Source: Paenibacillus silvae (GTDB lineage: Bacteria > Bacillota > Bacilli > Paenibacillales > Paenibacillaceae). Taken from it: a DNA stretch of 64,000 nt. Below the pieces are notes generated by a model. That model was not told the DNA's origin and made no database searches. It saw only the letters and a program-made list of their open reading frames with translations. Shown here piece after piece: positions 22,769-30,384 of this stretch (position 1 is its first letter; each line of letters opens with the position of its first letter). The position numbers were made by a program, and so were the translations under genes. Location of the stretch: assembly GCF_014639235.1 (NCBI RefSeq), contig NZ_BMFU01000012.1:80477-144476 (forward strand), in the 5' to 3' direction.

Positions 22769-23776
22769 TTACTTGATCATTTTTGCAAAGTGCTCCAATG
22801 TGCGAACCAGTTGAGCTGTGTAGGACATTTCGTTGTCATACCAAGCTACAGTTTTAACCAGTTGTTGGTCGCCCACTGTCAGAACTTTAGTTTGAGTCGC
22901 ATCGAACAGGGAACCGTAAGTGATACCTACGATGTCGGAAGATACGATTTCGTCTTCAGTGTATCCGAAAGTTTGTGGATCGGAAGCTTCTTTCATAGCC
23001 GCGTTAACTTCGTCAGCTGTTACTTTTTTACCAAGAACAGTTACCAGCTCAGTCAGGGAACCTGTTGGTGTTGGTACGCGTTGAGCTGCACCATCCAATT
23101 TGCCTTGCAGTTCAGGGATAACCAGACCGATTGCTTTAGCAGCACCAGTTGTGTTAGGGATGATGTTTTCAGCTGCTGCGCGAGCACGACGGAAGTCACC
23201 TTTAGGGTGTGGAGCATCCAAAGTGTTTTGGTCGCCAGTGTAAGCGTGAATTGTAGTCATCAAACCTTGAACGATTCCGAATTTGTCTTGCAGTGTTTTT
23301 GCCATAGGAGCCAGGCAGTTTGTTGTGCAAGATGCGCCGGAGATTACAGTTTCAGTTCCATCAAGGATGTCATGGTTTACGTTGTAAACGATGGTTTTCA
23401 TGTCGCCAGTAGCTGGTGCGGAGATAACGACTTTCTTAGCTCCACCTTTCAAGTGTTTCTCAGCAGCTTCTTTTGTTGTGAAGAAACCAGTACATTCCAG
23501 AACGATATCTACACCCAGGTCTCCCCAAGGCAGTTCTTCAGGGTTGCGGTTAGCGAGTACTTTAACTTCTTTGCCGTTCACTTTGAAGAAGCCGTCGTGT
23601 ACTTCAACATCGCCGTCAAAGCGACCTTGAGTTGTATCATATTTGAGCAAATGAGCCAGCATTTTAGCGTCAGTCAAGTCGTTGATTGCTACTACTTCAA
23701 TGCCCTCTACATTTTGAATACGGCGGAATGCCAAGCGACCGATACGTCCAAAACCGTTAATACCTACTTTAATCAT
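22769..23776 (-). CDS. gap: Glyceraldehyde-3-phosphate dehydrogenase, glycolytic type
   Basis: NAD-dependent oxidation of glyceraldehyde 3-phosphate. 335 residues. The Rossmann motif INGFGRIGR is at 6-14 and N32-D33 follow in the NAD-discriminating position, which fits the glycolytic NAD enzyme rather than an NADP type. The catalytic Cys150 lies in GASCTTNCLAP. The start follows GGGAGGAA. It is the second gene of the operon behind its regulator cggR, with hairpins in the spacer that could mark mRNA processing. Confidence 0.98.
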   Translation of the reverse strand: MIKVGINGFGRIGRLAFRRIQNVEGIEVVAINDLTDAKMLAHLLKYDTTQGRFDGDVEVHDGFFKVNGKEVKVLANRNPEELPWGDLGVDIVLECTGFFTTKEAAEKHLKGGAKKVVISAPATGDMKTIVYNVNHDILDGTETVISGASCTTNCLAPMAKTLQDKFGIVQGLMTTIHAYTGDQNTLDAPHPKGDFRRARAAAENIIPNTTGAAKAIGLVIPELQGKLDGAAQRVPTPTGSLTELVTVLGKKVTADEVNAAMKEASDPQTFGYTEDEIVSSDIVGITYGSLFDATQTKVLTVGDQQLVKTVAWYDNEMSYTAQLVRTLEHFAKMIK

Positions 23777-23832
23777 GAGTAAGTTCCTCCCAAGTTTTGA
23801 TTGATTTTTATGAAACTTATATATTCAAGACA

Positions 23833-23899
23833 GACGGTGAAGTCCGTCAAGACAACAAGAGTTGTGTTGAAAATAAAACCATTTCAGCTCTGAAAATGG
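23833..23899 (-). promoter_or_regulatory. Two hairpins between cggR and gap, possible mRNA processing region
   Basis: CCATTT-type stem at 23879-23899 overlaps the cggR stop and is followed by TTTTATTTT on the minus strand; a second stem GACGG/CCGTC is at 23833-23848. In Bacillus subtilis the cggR-gapA mRNA is cut near this place and a stem protects the gap transcript; the same is inferred here. Confidence 0.5.
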
Positions 23900-23901
23900 A
23901 A

Positions 23902-24927
23902 TCATTCCATTTCCGCGACAATGATTTTGGCCGCAGCCTCATCAATAATCAGAATATCCTCCTGCCCGAACCGCAGTACGGAATGAATGGCAGCTGCCTT
24001 GCTTGTGCCACCCGCAATGCCGATCACCACATCGGTGCGTTCGATATCCTGAAGCCGCATCCCCAGTGTAAGCATGGTATGTACCACCTCACCCTGATCG
24101 TTGAAATAATACCCGAAAGACTCCGATACAGCGCCCTGCTCCTGAAGTTCGTCAATAATCTCCGGGGCAAGCTTGCGTCTCTTCGCCATTTCTACCGCAT
24201 CACCGATGCCGTGAATAACGATGCGTGATTGCCTGATCAGCTGCAAAATCTCCTGAACACTCGGGTCCTGAAGCAGTGATTCATAGGCATGGTCACTAAG
24301 CAAATCCGGTACATGCAGAAGTTTGTACTGAGCTCCTGCCCGCTTTGCCATCGTGGATGCAATCGTATTTGCTTGAATTTCAAGACTTTCTCCCAGTCCG
24401 CCACGGGCTGGTACAAACCAGACACCCTTGAGCGAAGTGGGTGGTGTGAGCTGTTCTGCAACTTCGGCCGTTGTTGATCCGCCTGTGACGGCTACAACGT
24501 CGTTGTCATTCATAACGCTGCCGAGAGCCTTCGCTCCGGCCCTTCCCAGTTCTCTCTTGGCAAAAGGAGATACGTCCGAATCGCCAGGAACTACGACTAC
24601 CTTTTGCAGGCCGTAGGCTTGCTTGATTCGCTCTTCCAGCTCGGATAATCCGAACAGCTCTTTTGCGACAGGCTCCAACTGCTGCAGCAACTCATAACCC
24701 GCCTCACTGATCTTCATGCCGGCACTGTCAATTTCGATAAGTCCCTGAGCCTTTAACAGATCGGTCTCAGCTCTCAGAACCCGCTCGGTCATCTGCATGG
24801 AATTGGCTAACGTTCTCCGTCCGATCACATCCGATAACATGATCTGCTGCAGAATCGTATAGCGCTTCTTCAAGACATCCATGAGATCGGGCAGAAGCTG
24901 CTTTTGCACTTCTAAAATCGTTCGCAT
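23902..24927 (-). CDS. cggR: Central glycolytic genes regulator CggR
   Basis: SorC/DeoR-family repressor of the glycolytic operon, relieved by fructose 1,6-bisphosphate. The N-terminal HTH is in IGRRTLANSMQMTERVLRAETD (about 35-60), followed by a sugar-phosphate isomerase-like effector domain with VAVTGGSTTAEVAEQL and VIGIAGGTSKAAAI. I take the ATG at 24927, behind GGGAG, giving 341 residues, close to the Bacillus subtilis protein; an earlier ATG at 24969 is possible. It is first in the operon and has an operator upstream of itself. Confidence 0.95.
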   Translation of the reverse strand: MRTILEVQKQLLPDLMDVLKKRYTILQQIMLSDVIGRRTLANSMQMTERVLRAETDLLKAQGLIEIDSAGMKISEAGYELLQQLEPVAKELFGLSELEERIKQAYGLQKVVVVPGDSDVSPFAKRELGRAGAKALGSVMNDNDVVAVTGGSTTAEVAEQLTPPTSLKGVWFVPARGGLGESLEIQANTIASTMAKRAGAQYKLLHVPDLLSDHAYESLLQDPSVQEILQLIRQSRIVIHGIGDAVEMAKRRKLAPEIIDELQEQGAVSESFGYYFNDQGEVVHTMLTLGMRLQDIERTDVVIGIAGGTSKAAAIHSVLRFGQEDILIIDEAAAKIIVAEME

Positions 24928-24978
24928 GCTTTCCACTCCCGCAAGCTTCTCGCTCCAAGCTTCTTTCATGGCCCTAAA

Positions 24979-25007
24979 ATGTCCCGGGTTAACTTTTTAA
25001 GTCCCAC
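24979..25007 (-). promoter_or_regulatory. CggR operator
   Basis: Two direct GGGAC repeats on the minus strand begin at 25005 and 24985, exactly 20 bases apart and just downstream of the cggR promoter. This matches the period of the known CggR operator (CGGGAC-N6-TGTC-N4 repeated). The TGTC halves are poorly kept. Confidence 0.7.
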
Positions 25008-25011
25008 GTTT

Positions 25012-25040
25012 ATTCTACCTAAAACTGACGCGATATGCAA
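25012..25040 (-). promoter_or_regulatory. Sigma-A promoter of cggR-gap-pgk-tpiA-gpmI-eno
   Basis: Minus strand TTGCAT (25040-25035), 17-base spacer, TAGAAT (25017-25012). The predicted start would fall at the first GGGAC repeat, so bound CggR would block initiation or early elongation. Confidence 0.75.
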
Positions 25041-25379
25041 GTGTTTCGATGGCTTATTTCGATACGTTTGCGGGCTTCTGTACGCGCCTATTTTCACAAT
25101 CTCCGCACTTTCGTTATGGACACAATGAGCTACCTCGAAGCTTCACATTGAATATGAGATGGTTTCACACCATACGATGAGATGCTTCGTACTACATATA
25201 GAAGAAAGGCGTCATTAACGTCTATATGTGGCGCACTTTACTTTCTGGCAGGCATGTCCAAAGCTTCTTATAGCATGTACTCAACCAGACTTTATCCATT
25301 CTTCTTTATCATGATCATTTCGCAATCAATTCAAACCACCTGCCGAATAAGTGAAACCATTGCCCTGCAAAGCAATGGC
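25041..25379. other. Intergenic region between divergent units, nothing seen
   Basis: About 340 bases between the cggR promoter (minus) and the tRNA-Arg promoter (plus). The plus-strand ORF at 25182-25400 runs through the tRNA promoter and has no ribosome binding site, so it is not taken as a gene. Confidence 0.45.
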
Positions 25380-25408
25380 TTGCATTTCCCTACTCCATAG
25401 GCTATAAT
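25380..25408 (+). promoter_or_regulatory. Sigma-A promoter of the tRNA-Arg gene
   Basis: TTGCAT at 25380-25385, 17-base spacer, perfect TATAAT at 25403-25408; the tRNA starts 22 bases later. Confidence 0.85.
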
Positions 25409-25430
25409 CATTATTGCTGTCACATAATTT

Positions 25431-25505
25431 GCGCCCGTGGTCCAATGGATATGACGTAGGCCTCCGAAGCCTGAGATCCAAGTTCGATTCTTGGCGGGCG
25501 CGCCA
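25431..25505 (+). tRNA. tRNA-Arg (anticodon CCG)
   Basis: Acceptor GCGCCCG/CGGGCGC, D arm, anticodon loop with CCG, T arm GTTCGATTC, and encoded CCA. A single-gene unit with its own promoter and terminator. Confidence 0.95.
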
Positions 25506-25542
25506 CTTATTTTACAACAGCTCATAATGCATTTAACCAACG

Positions 25543-25567
25543 AAACCGGAAAGGTTTCTTTTTTTTC
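25543..25567 (+). terminator. Terminator of tRNA-Arg
   Basis: AAACC-GGAAA-GGTTT stem followed by CTTTTTTTT. Confidence 0.88.
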
Positions 25568-25575
25568 AAAGTTAG

Positions 25576-25615
25576 TTTGACTTTCTTTGACTTTTTGTTT
25601 GAGATTGTTTATGAT
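25576..25615 (+). promoter_or_regulatory. CtsR box and sigma-A promoter of clpP
   Basis: TTTGACTTTCTTTGACT at 25576-25592 matches the CtsR heptad repeat on the reverse strand. It overlaps the -35 TTGACT (25587-25592), which pairs with TATGAT at 25610-25615 over a 17-base spacer. Repression by CtsR and heat induction are inferred. Confidence 0.85.
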
Positions 25616-25685
25616 GTGGTTAATACGGTAACAGTTTAAATATAAACACCAATTTAACATTTACATTTCCGAGGAGGTTTTTCAC

Positions 25686-26282
25686 GTGAGTTATATTCCA
25701 ATGGTCGTTGAGCAGAGCAACCGGGGTGAGCGCGCCTATGATATTTATTCCAGATTGCTGAAGGATCGTATTATTTTCCTTGGCAGCGACGTGAATGACG
25801 TTGTGGCTAATGCCATCATGGCACAGATGTTGTTCCTGGCAGCGGAAGATCCGGAGAAAGACATTCACTTATACATCAACAGCCCGGGCGGATCGATCAC
25901 CGCGGGTATGGCCATCTACGATACAATGCAATTCATCAAACCGGATGTATCTACCATCTGTGTAGGTATGGCGGCTTCTATGGGTGCATTCCTGCTGAAC
26001 GCAGGGGCTAAAGGCAAACGTTTTGCGCTGCCGAACAGCGAAATCATGATTCACCAGCCGCTGGGTGGTGCACAAGGTCAAGCATCGGACATCGAGATTC
26101 GCGCACGCCGCATCTTGAAAATGCGTGATACGTTGAACCGCATCATCTCCGAGCGTACAGGCCAACCACTGGAACGCATCGAAAAAGATACAGATCGTGA
26201 TTACTTCATGAGTGCTGCTGAAGCAGCCGATTACGGTATCATCGATAAAGTAATTCAAAACGTAGGCTCCCAAGGCATCTAA
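25686..26282 (+). CDS. clpP: ATP-dependent Clp protease proteolytic subunit
   Basis: Serine peptidase that forms the double heptamer degrading substrates fed by ClpC/ClpX. 198 residues with the full triad: Ser98 (GMAASMGAF), His123 (IMIHQPLGG) and Asp172 (RDYFM). The start is GTG at 25686, placed eight bases behind GAGGAGG. It stands alone on the plus strand with a CtsR-type operator and several strong hairpins downstream. The tmRNA-tagged proteins made through ssrA/smpB here are natural substrates. Confidence 0.98.
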   Translation: MSYIPMVVEQSNRGERAYDIYSRLLKDRIIFLGSDVNDVVANAIMAQMLFLAAEDPEKDIHLYINSPGGSITAGMAIYDTMQFIKPDVSTICVGMAASMGAFLLNAGAKGKRFALPNSEIMIHQPLGGAQGQASDIEIRARRILKMRDTLNRIISERTGQPLERIEKDTDRDYFMSAAEAADYGIIDKVIQNVGSQGI

Positions 26283-26311
26283 GCTGCAGCCTGGAGGCAT
26301 GCCGTTCCATA

Positions 26312-26353
26312 CACAGGGCGGATTCACCGATATATAGGTGAATCCGCCCTGTG
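26312..26353. repeat. Perfect 17-bp stem downstream of clpP
   Basis: CACAGGGCGGATTCACC (26312-26328) pairs perfectly with GGTGAATCCGCCCTGTG (26337-26353), loop eight bases, no T run. It could protect the 3' end of clpP mRNA or be a mobile-type inverted repeat. Confidence 0.6.
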
Positions 26354-26408
26354 CCATATTGATATGAACAGGCAATACCACCACCCGTTAACAGGGTGCA
26401 TTGCCTGA

Positions 26409-26460
26409 CAAAGAGAAAACCCTCGTCACTTGAAACATGACGAGGGTTTTCTCTTTACCT
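26409..26460. terminator. Bidirectional terminator between clpP and the convergent gene
   Basis: AAGAGAAAACCCTCGTCA and TGACGAGGGTTTTCTCTT form an 18-bp stem with T-rich ends on both strands. It serves convergent transcripts from clpP and the gene at 26533. A smaller GGCAAT/ATTGCC plus CACCC/GGGTG hairpin precedes it. Confidence 0.88.
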
Positions 26461-26532
26461 TTTTCAAAAAGTATAAATGAATAAGGGCTCTTGATGTGGA
26501 GATGCGAATATACGTTTGTTCGAAATGCCCGG

Positions 26533-27630
26533 TTATTTTTCGGATGTTACGTTGCCGAACGGTGCAGCACCTTTAGGCAGAATTTCTTTATAAGAGAATG
26601 TCATTTCCGGGAAGCCTTCCGCGTAAGCTGTGTACTCATACAGTTGGAAGAACACCACGACACCCGTTGGAGTTACATAGAAGTCCTGGTCTTTATTCAA
26701 GCCTTTGTATCCGTCTAAATATCCACCACTTGCTTTTAATTGCTCACCAACCTTTTTGCTGATCGTTTCACGCATGGATTTGCTGTTTTGCAGTACATCA
26801 TCCAGTGTCAGCTCTTTACCTGTATCCAGGGCAAACGTGTGTCCTGCACGATATGTCATGCCGTGTGCTCCTGCATAGTCCTCATAATGTTGGGTGATCA
26901 GACCCAGTACGCCATTTTCGTTGTATGTCACCACATACGAGGTTTCAAAGGCATATGGACGTTTGGCGGTTGCTCCACCAAATTCAGACGTTTGTTTTTT
27001 GAAAGCAGCAGCGGCCTTGTCCACTTCATCTTTGAGCACTTTGTTGATCGCCGCTTCAGCCTCTTTGCTGGCAAGTCCGCTCACCTGAGGATACTGTACA
27101 TCTACCTCGGCATTTTTAACCGTCATATTTACTTTCGTCGATTTCACCTTCACGTTGTTTTGCTTCACTTTGTTCAGGGTCAATGTTTTCGTTTTGGCAT
27201 CCCAACTGCCCTGCACACCCAAATAATCTCTCATGGCAGAGAACGGAATGTACAATCGGCCCTGAATTAATTTTGCTTCCACCTGAGGGTAATAACCGTT
27301 AATGTACACGTTCGGCTGTCCATCCATCAGACTAACGGTCATCGCGTTGTTAGCTGCGGTTACCGTGTATGACTTCGTTTTGGCATCATATTTGAGTGTA
27401 CCACCTGCTACATCTTTGACCGCTGTCAGTGACACCCAGGTCGAACCACCTTGAAGCAATCCTTTTTGCGCGAGCGTTTTGCCACCTGATTTTAAGGTCA
27501 CCTCAGCTGGTGCAGTTACTTTGGAAGTTACCGAAGCAGCTTGAACAGATTGATCCACCCACGCTGTGCTGCCTCCCATAATTACCCCTGCTGCCAATAA
27601 TGCACTCGTCCACTTTTTCCATGTATTCAT
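26533..27630 (-). CDS. Secreted protein: copper amine oxidase-like stalk plus DUF4163/DUF3298 (RsiV-like)
   Basis: A 365-residue exported protein. A signal peptide (KKWTSALLAAGVIMGGSTAWV... cut near QAASV) is followed by a copper amine oxidase N-terminal-like domain (about 40-155; GRLYIPFSAMRDYLGV, DAKTKTLTL), common in Paenibacillus surface proteins. The C-terminal half fits DUF4163 plus DUF3298 as in RsiV and PdaC, with YEDYAGAHGMTYRAGHTFALDTGKEL and a closing PEMTFSYKEIL. In RsiV this domain binds lysozyme; that is only a possible role here. Single gene, convergent with clpP. Confidence 0.85.
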   Translation of the reverse strand: MNTWKKWTSALLAAGVIMGGSTAWVDQSVQAASVTSKVTAPAEVTLKSGGKTLAQKGLLQGGSTWVSLTAVKDVAGGTLKYDAKTKSYTVTAANNAMTVSLMDGQPNVYINGYYPQVEAKLIQGRLYIPFSAMRDYLGVQGSWDAKTKTLTLNKVKQNNVKVKSTKVNMTVKNAEVDVQYPQVSGLASKEAEAAINKVLKDEVDKAAAAFKKQTSEFGGATAKRPYAFETSYVVTYNENGVLGLITQHYEDYAGAHGMTYRAGHTFALDTGKELTLDDVLQNSKSMRETISKKVGEQLKASGGYLDGYKGLNKDQDFYVTPTGVVVFFQLYEYTAYAEGFPEMTFSYKEILPKGAAPFGNVTSEK

Positions 27631-28095
27631 CTATAAAACTCCTCTCTTTTATTCACCATCAGTTTTATTGCGTATATCAGCCACAATTGTAATTGCATAT
27701 GTCATACGCTCAACTCTTACTAACCATTAACCCATTTCGAGCTGGATTTGCAGCTGATGCTGAAGTTTGTGAGAACATACTCCTGACTCCTGCTGCTCGT
27801 GGTTACGTTGTTTATTATAACTAGCCACATCATTGAATGATTTACAGCTCCAGTTACAATGTTGATGAAAGTCGTGCTGAAAAAAAAGCAGAAAATGAAC
27901 ATTTTGTCACGAACATCTATACAAAAACGACATGATTAGCTCCACTCCCCTGCATACTGCCAGGAGAATAATGTTCTCTCGCTTCCTTAAATTGCGCTCA
28001 TACAACAAAAAAGACACTGTCCAGAGGACAGCATCTTTGTCATTTTTATAAATTTTTGATTTTTAACTATTTTATTTATTAGGGGTCAGAAGCTT
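27631..28095. other. Intergenic region
   Basis: 465 bases with the terminator at 28005-28038 and no supported gene. A 60-codon minus frame at 27720-27902 has no ribosome binding site and is rejected. Confidence 0.45.
28005..28038 (-). terminator. Terminator of the SIMPL-domain gene
   Basis: Minus strand GATGCTGTCC-TCT-GGACAGTGTC stem followed by TTTTTTGTTG. Confidence 0.88.
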
Positions 28096-28848
28096 TTATT
28101 TCATCTCATAGGTGATATTAAGAACCGTGCTTACCTTAACCTGACCGGCTTCAATCTGTGTACCTGCATCGGATTCACTCTTCGCTGAAGACATTGCCTC
28201 CCCTACATAGAACACTGGAACGTTAGCATCTGGCTGACTGACTGAAAGCACCGTACCAAGCTGGCGTTTAACCGCTTTAGCAATTGCTCCGGCTTTCACA
28301 TCTGCATTAGCTACTGCCTTAGCAATCACTTCGGATTCGTATTTCTCCGGGTTCTCTACTGTGAAACGCACATTTTCGATATTGTTGGCTCCTGCCTGTG
28401 AAGCTGCATCCAGCAACTCACCAATCTTGTCCATATCACGATACGTCACAGTCAACGTGTGATGAGCCGTATACCCTTTGATCTTCTGCCCGTCTTTTTC
28501 ACTGTACGTGTAGTTCGGCTGCACGTAGAATTGGCTTGTTTGAATATCGTCTGCACTGACCTTCCAAGTGTTTTTCAGCAGAATGGTCACCTTTTGAATT
28601 TTAGCAGCGTTTGCTTTCTGCGCTGATGCCGCAGTTTCTGCAGTACTGTTCACACCAATGGACAGATAGGCAATATCCGGCTTCACCTGAATTTCACCCT
28701 TACCTACAACATTGATCACATTTTGCTGCACTCCCTGAACCTCTGCCGCATATGCGTAGTTCCCTGGTGCAACCCAGGCTGTGCCTCCAACCAATAAAGA
28801 GCTTGCCACCAGTACCGCGCCGAACGGCTTCATCCATTGTTTACCCAT
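28096..28848 (-). CDS. Secreted SIMPL-domain (DUF541) protein
   Basis: A 250-residue exported protein. The signal peptide ends near GNYAYAAE. The body is a SIMPL/DUF541 domain: an opening VVGKGEIQVKPDIAYLSIGV, the central QPNYTYSEKDGQKIKGYTAHHTLTVTYRDMDKIGELLDAAS and GANNIENVRFTVENPEKYESE. Family members are periplasmic or surface proteins linked to oxidative stress, without a known reaction. The start at 28848 follows GAGGAGG by nine bases; the much longer frame upstream overlaps a terminator, so it is rejected. Confidence 0.88.
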   Translation of the reverse strand: MGKQWMKPFGAVLVASSLLVGGTAWVAPGNYAYAAEVQGVQQNVINVVGKGEIQVKPDIAYLSIGVNSTAETAASAQKANAAKIQKVTILLKNTWKVSADDIQTSQFYVQPNYTYSEKDGQKIKGYTAHHTLTVTYRDMDKIGELLDAASQAGANNIENVRFTVENPEKYESEVIAKAVANADVKAGAIAKAVKRQLGTVLSVSQPDANVPVFYVGEAMSSAKSESDAGTQIEAGQVKVSTVLNITYEMK

Positions 28849-29008
28849 TACGATTAACCTCCTCATATTTAACTTCTCAAACTTGAAGCGATTTGATACC
28901 TTAACAGACGGGACAAATTCCATAATGTTGCACTTGACGGCGCCGATAACATACAAATTTATATCTGTGTGCACGTATAAACATTCTTGGTTCAACTTAT
29001 ATATAACG

Positions 29009-29032
29009 CAAAAAAGCCCCTTGCGGGACTTC
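29009..29032 (-). terminator. Terminator after the HPr-like gene
   Basis: Minus strand AAGTCCC-GCAA-GGGGCTT stem followed by TTTTTTG, ending the rapZ-yvcK-whiA-HPr unit. Confidence 0.88.
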
Positions 29033-29066
29033 TTCATCACTTTCAAAACATATAACAACTTTATGC

Positions 29067-29336
29067 TTATTGGTTTTCGAGCTCTTCCTTGCTAACCAGA
29101 CTAACTAAAGCGTTTACAGCCTGATCGGCGTCCGCGCCCTCTGCACTGATATGGATTTCCGTACCTGTGCTGATCGCAAGGCTCATAATTCCCATAATAC
29201 TTTTAGCATTCACTTTTTTATCGTCCTTCTCGACGAACACTTCAGATGAGTACTTATTCGCTTCTTGAACGAACAGTGCTGCAGGTCTGGCATGGAGACC
29301 CGTTTTCAAACGGACAACTACCGGGTGCTTTGTCAT
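29067..29336 (-). CDS. HPr-family phosphocarrier protein in the crh position
   Basis: An 89-residue PTS HPr-like protein. Ser46 (AKSIMGIMSL), the target of HPr kinase, is present, and the active-site His15 is also present in TGLHARPA. In Bacillus subtilis the gene at this spot is crh, whose product has Gln15 and cannot take phosphate from PEP. Here both sites are kept, so this could be the genuine HPr, or a hybrid with both catalytic and regulatory roles. It is last in the rapZ-yvcK-whiA unit, behind GGGGG as ribosome binding site. HprK is encoded 30 kb away. Confidence 0.92.
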   Translation of the reverse strand: MTKHPVVVRLKTGLHARPAALFVQEANKYSSEVFVEKDDKKVNAKSIMGIMSLAISTGTEIHISAEGADADQAVNALVSLVSKEELENQ

Positions 29337-29439
29337 AGAAACTTACCCCCTATTATGAAATCTGGACATTAAATACACAATTATATTTATACAACATTAT
29401 ACCATTAACCCGTGCAGGACACTAGAAGAAAAAAAACCA

Positions 29440-30378
29440 TCAGCTATAACGCTCTGCACGTACTTTCTCAGCCAGCTCATCAATCTTCCGCAGTCGATGG
29501 TTGACACCAGATTTGCTGACGGTGCCCTTGAGTAATTCGCCAACTTCCTTCAGGTTGATGTCGGGATGGGCGAGTCTTACCTCTGCCACTTCTCGCAGCT
29601 TATCTGGAAGCGATTCAAGGCCCACTTCCTTTTGCAGTAAACGAATATTGTCGATCTGTCTGACGGCCGCTCCGATTGTTTTGTTCAGATTGGCTGTCTC
29701 ACAGTTCACGATCCGATTCACTGAATTGCGCATATCCCTCATGATACGAACATCTTCGAACTTGAACAAAGCCTGGTGCGCACCGATAATGCTGAGCAGC
29801 TCAATGATTTTCTCGCCTTCCTTAATGTATAGGATGAATCCTTTTTTCCTTTCTATACACCGGGCATTGAGATGAAATTCATTCGCCAGATCAACCAAAG
29901 CCTGGCAATGCTCCTCATACATCGACGCAATCTCCAGGTGGTACGACGAACCCTCCGGGTTGTTTACTGATCCGCCAGCCAGAAATGCACCGCGAAGATA
30001 AGCCCGCTTACAGCAGTTTTTCTCCAGCAGCTCTTCGTTGATGCCGGGCGTAAACAGGAACCCTTCAGAAACAATATGCAGCTTCTTCAGAATCTCTTGC
30101 ACCATTGACGGAACACGAACAATATATACATTGTTCTTTTTCAGCCGCATTTTCTTGCGTACCAGCAATTCAGTATGCACTTGAAAATGCTTTTTAAGCA
30201 GAGAGTATGCCCGTCTTGCAATGGCAGCATTCTCTGTCGAAATATCCAAGATGACTTTTTTATTCGATAACTGCACTGCACCGAGCATTCGGATAAGAGC
30301 TGAGAGTTCCGCCTGTTCGCAGCACGGTTCGCTTTCAATCATCGTTAATTCTTTTTTGGTTTGTGCTGCAAATGACAT
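29440..30378 (-). CDS. whiA: DNA-binding protein WhiA
   Basis: Homologue of the sporulation and cell-division regulator WhiA, a homing-endonuclease-like fold (LAGLIDADG type) fused to a C-terminal HTH. The 312-residue product has ERKKGFILYIKEGEKIIELLS in the central domain and the HTH in LAHPDINLKEVGELLKGTVSKSGVNHRLRKI. The family's endonuclease residues are known to be lost, so it acts as a binder. The start follows GAGGTGAAG. It lies in the conserved rapZ-yvcK-whiA order. Confidence 0.96.
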   Translation of the reverse strand: MSFAAQTKKELTMIESEPCCEQAELSALIRMLGAVQLSNKKVILDISTENAAIARRAYSLLKKHFQVHTELLVRKKMRLKKNNVYIVRVPSMVQEILKKLHIVSEGFLFTPGINEELLEKNCCKRAYLRGAFLAGGSVNNPEGSSYHLEIASMYEEHCQALVDLANEFHLNARCIERKKGFILYIKEGEKIIELLSIIGAHQALFKFEDVRIMRDMRNSVNRIVNCETANLNKTIGAAVRQIDNIRLLQKEVGLESLPDKLREVAEVRLAHPDINLKEVGELLKGTVSKSGVNHRLRKIDELAEKVRAERYS

Positions 30379-30384
30379 GAGACT

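Noticed and set aside
27720..27902. 60-codon minus ORF between the two secreted-protein genes
   Set aside because: No ribosome binding site and no plausible domain.
28849..29058. Upstream extension of the SIMPL-domain gene
   Set aside because: The extension would run through the terminator of the HPr unit and remove the signal peptide from the N-terminus; a good ribosome binding site supports 28848.
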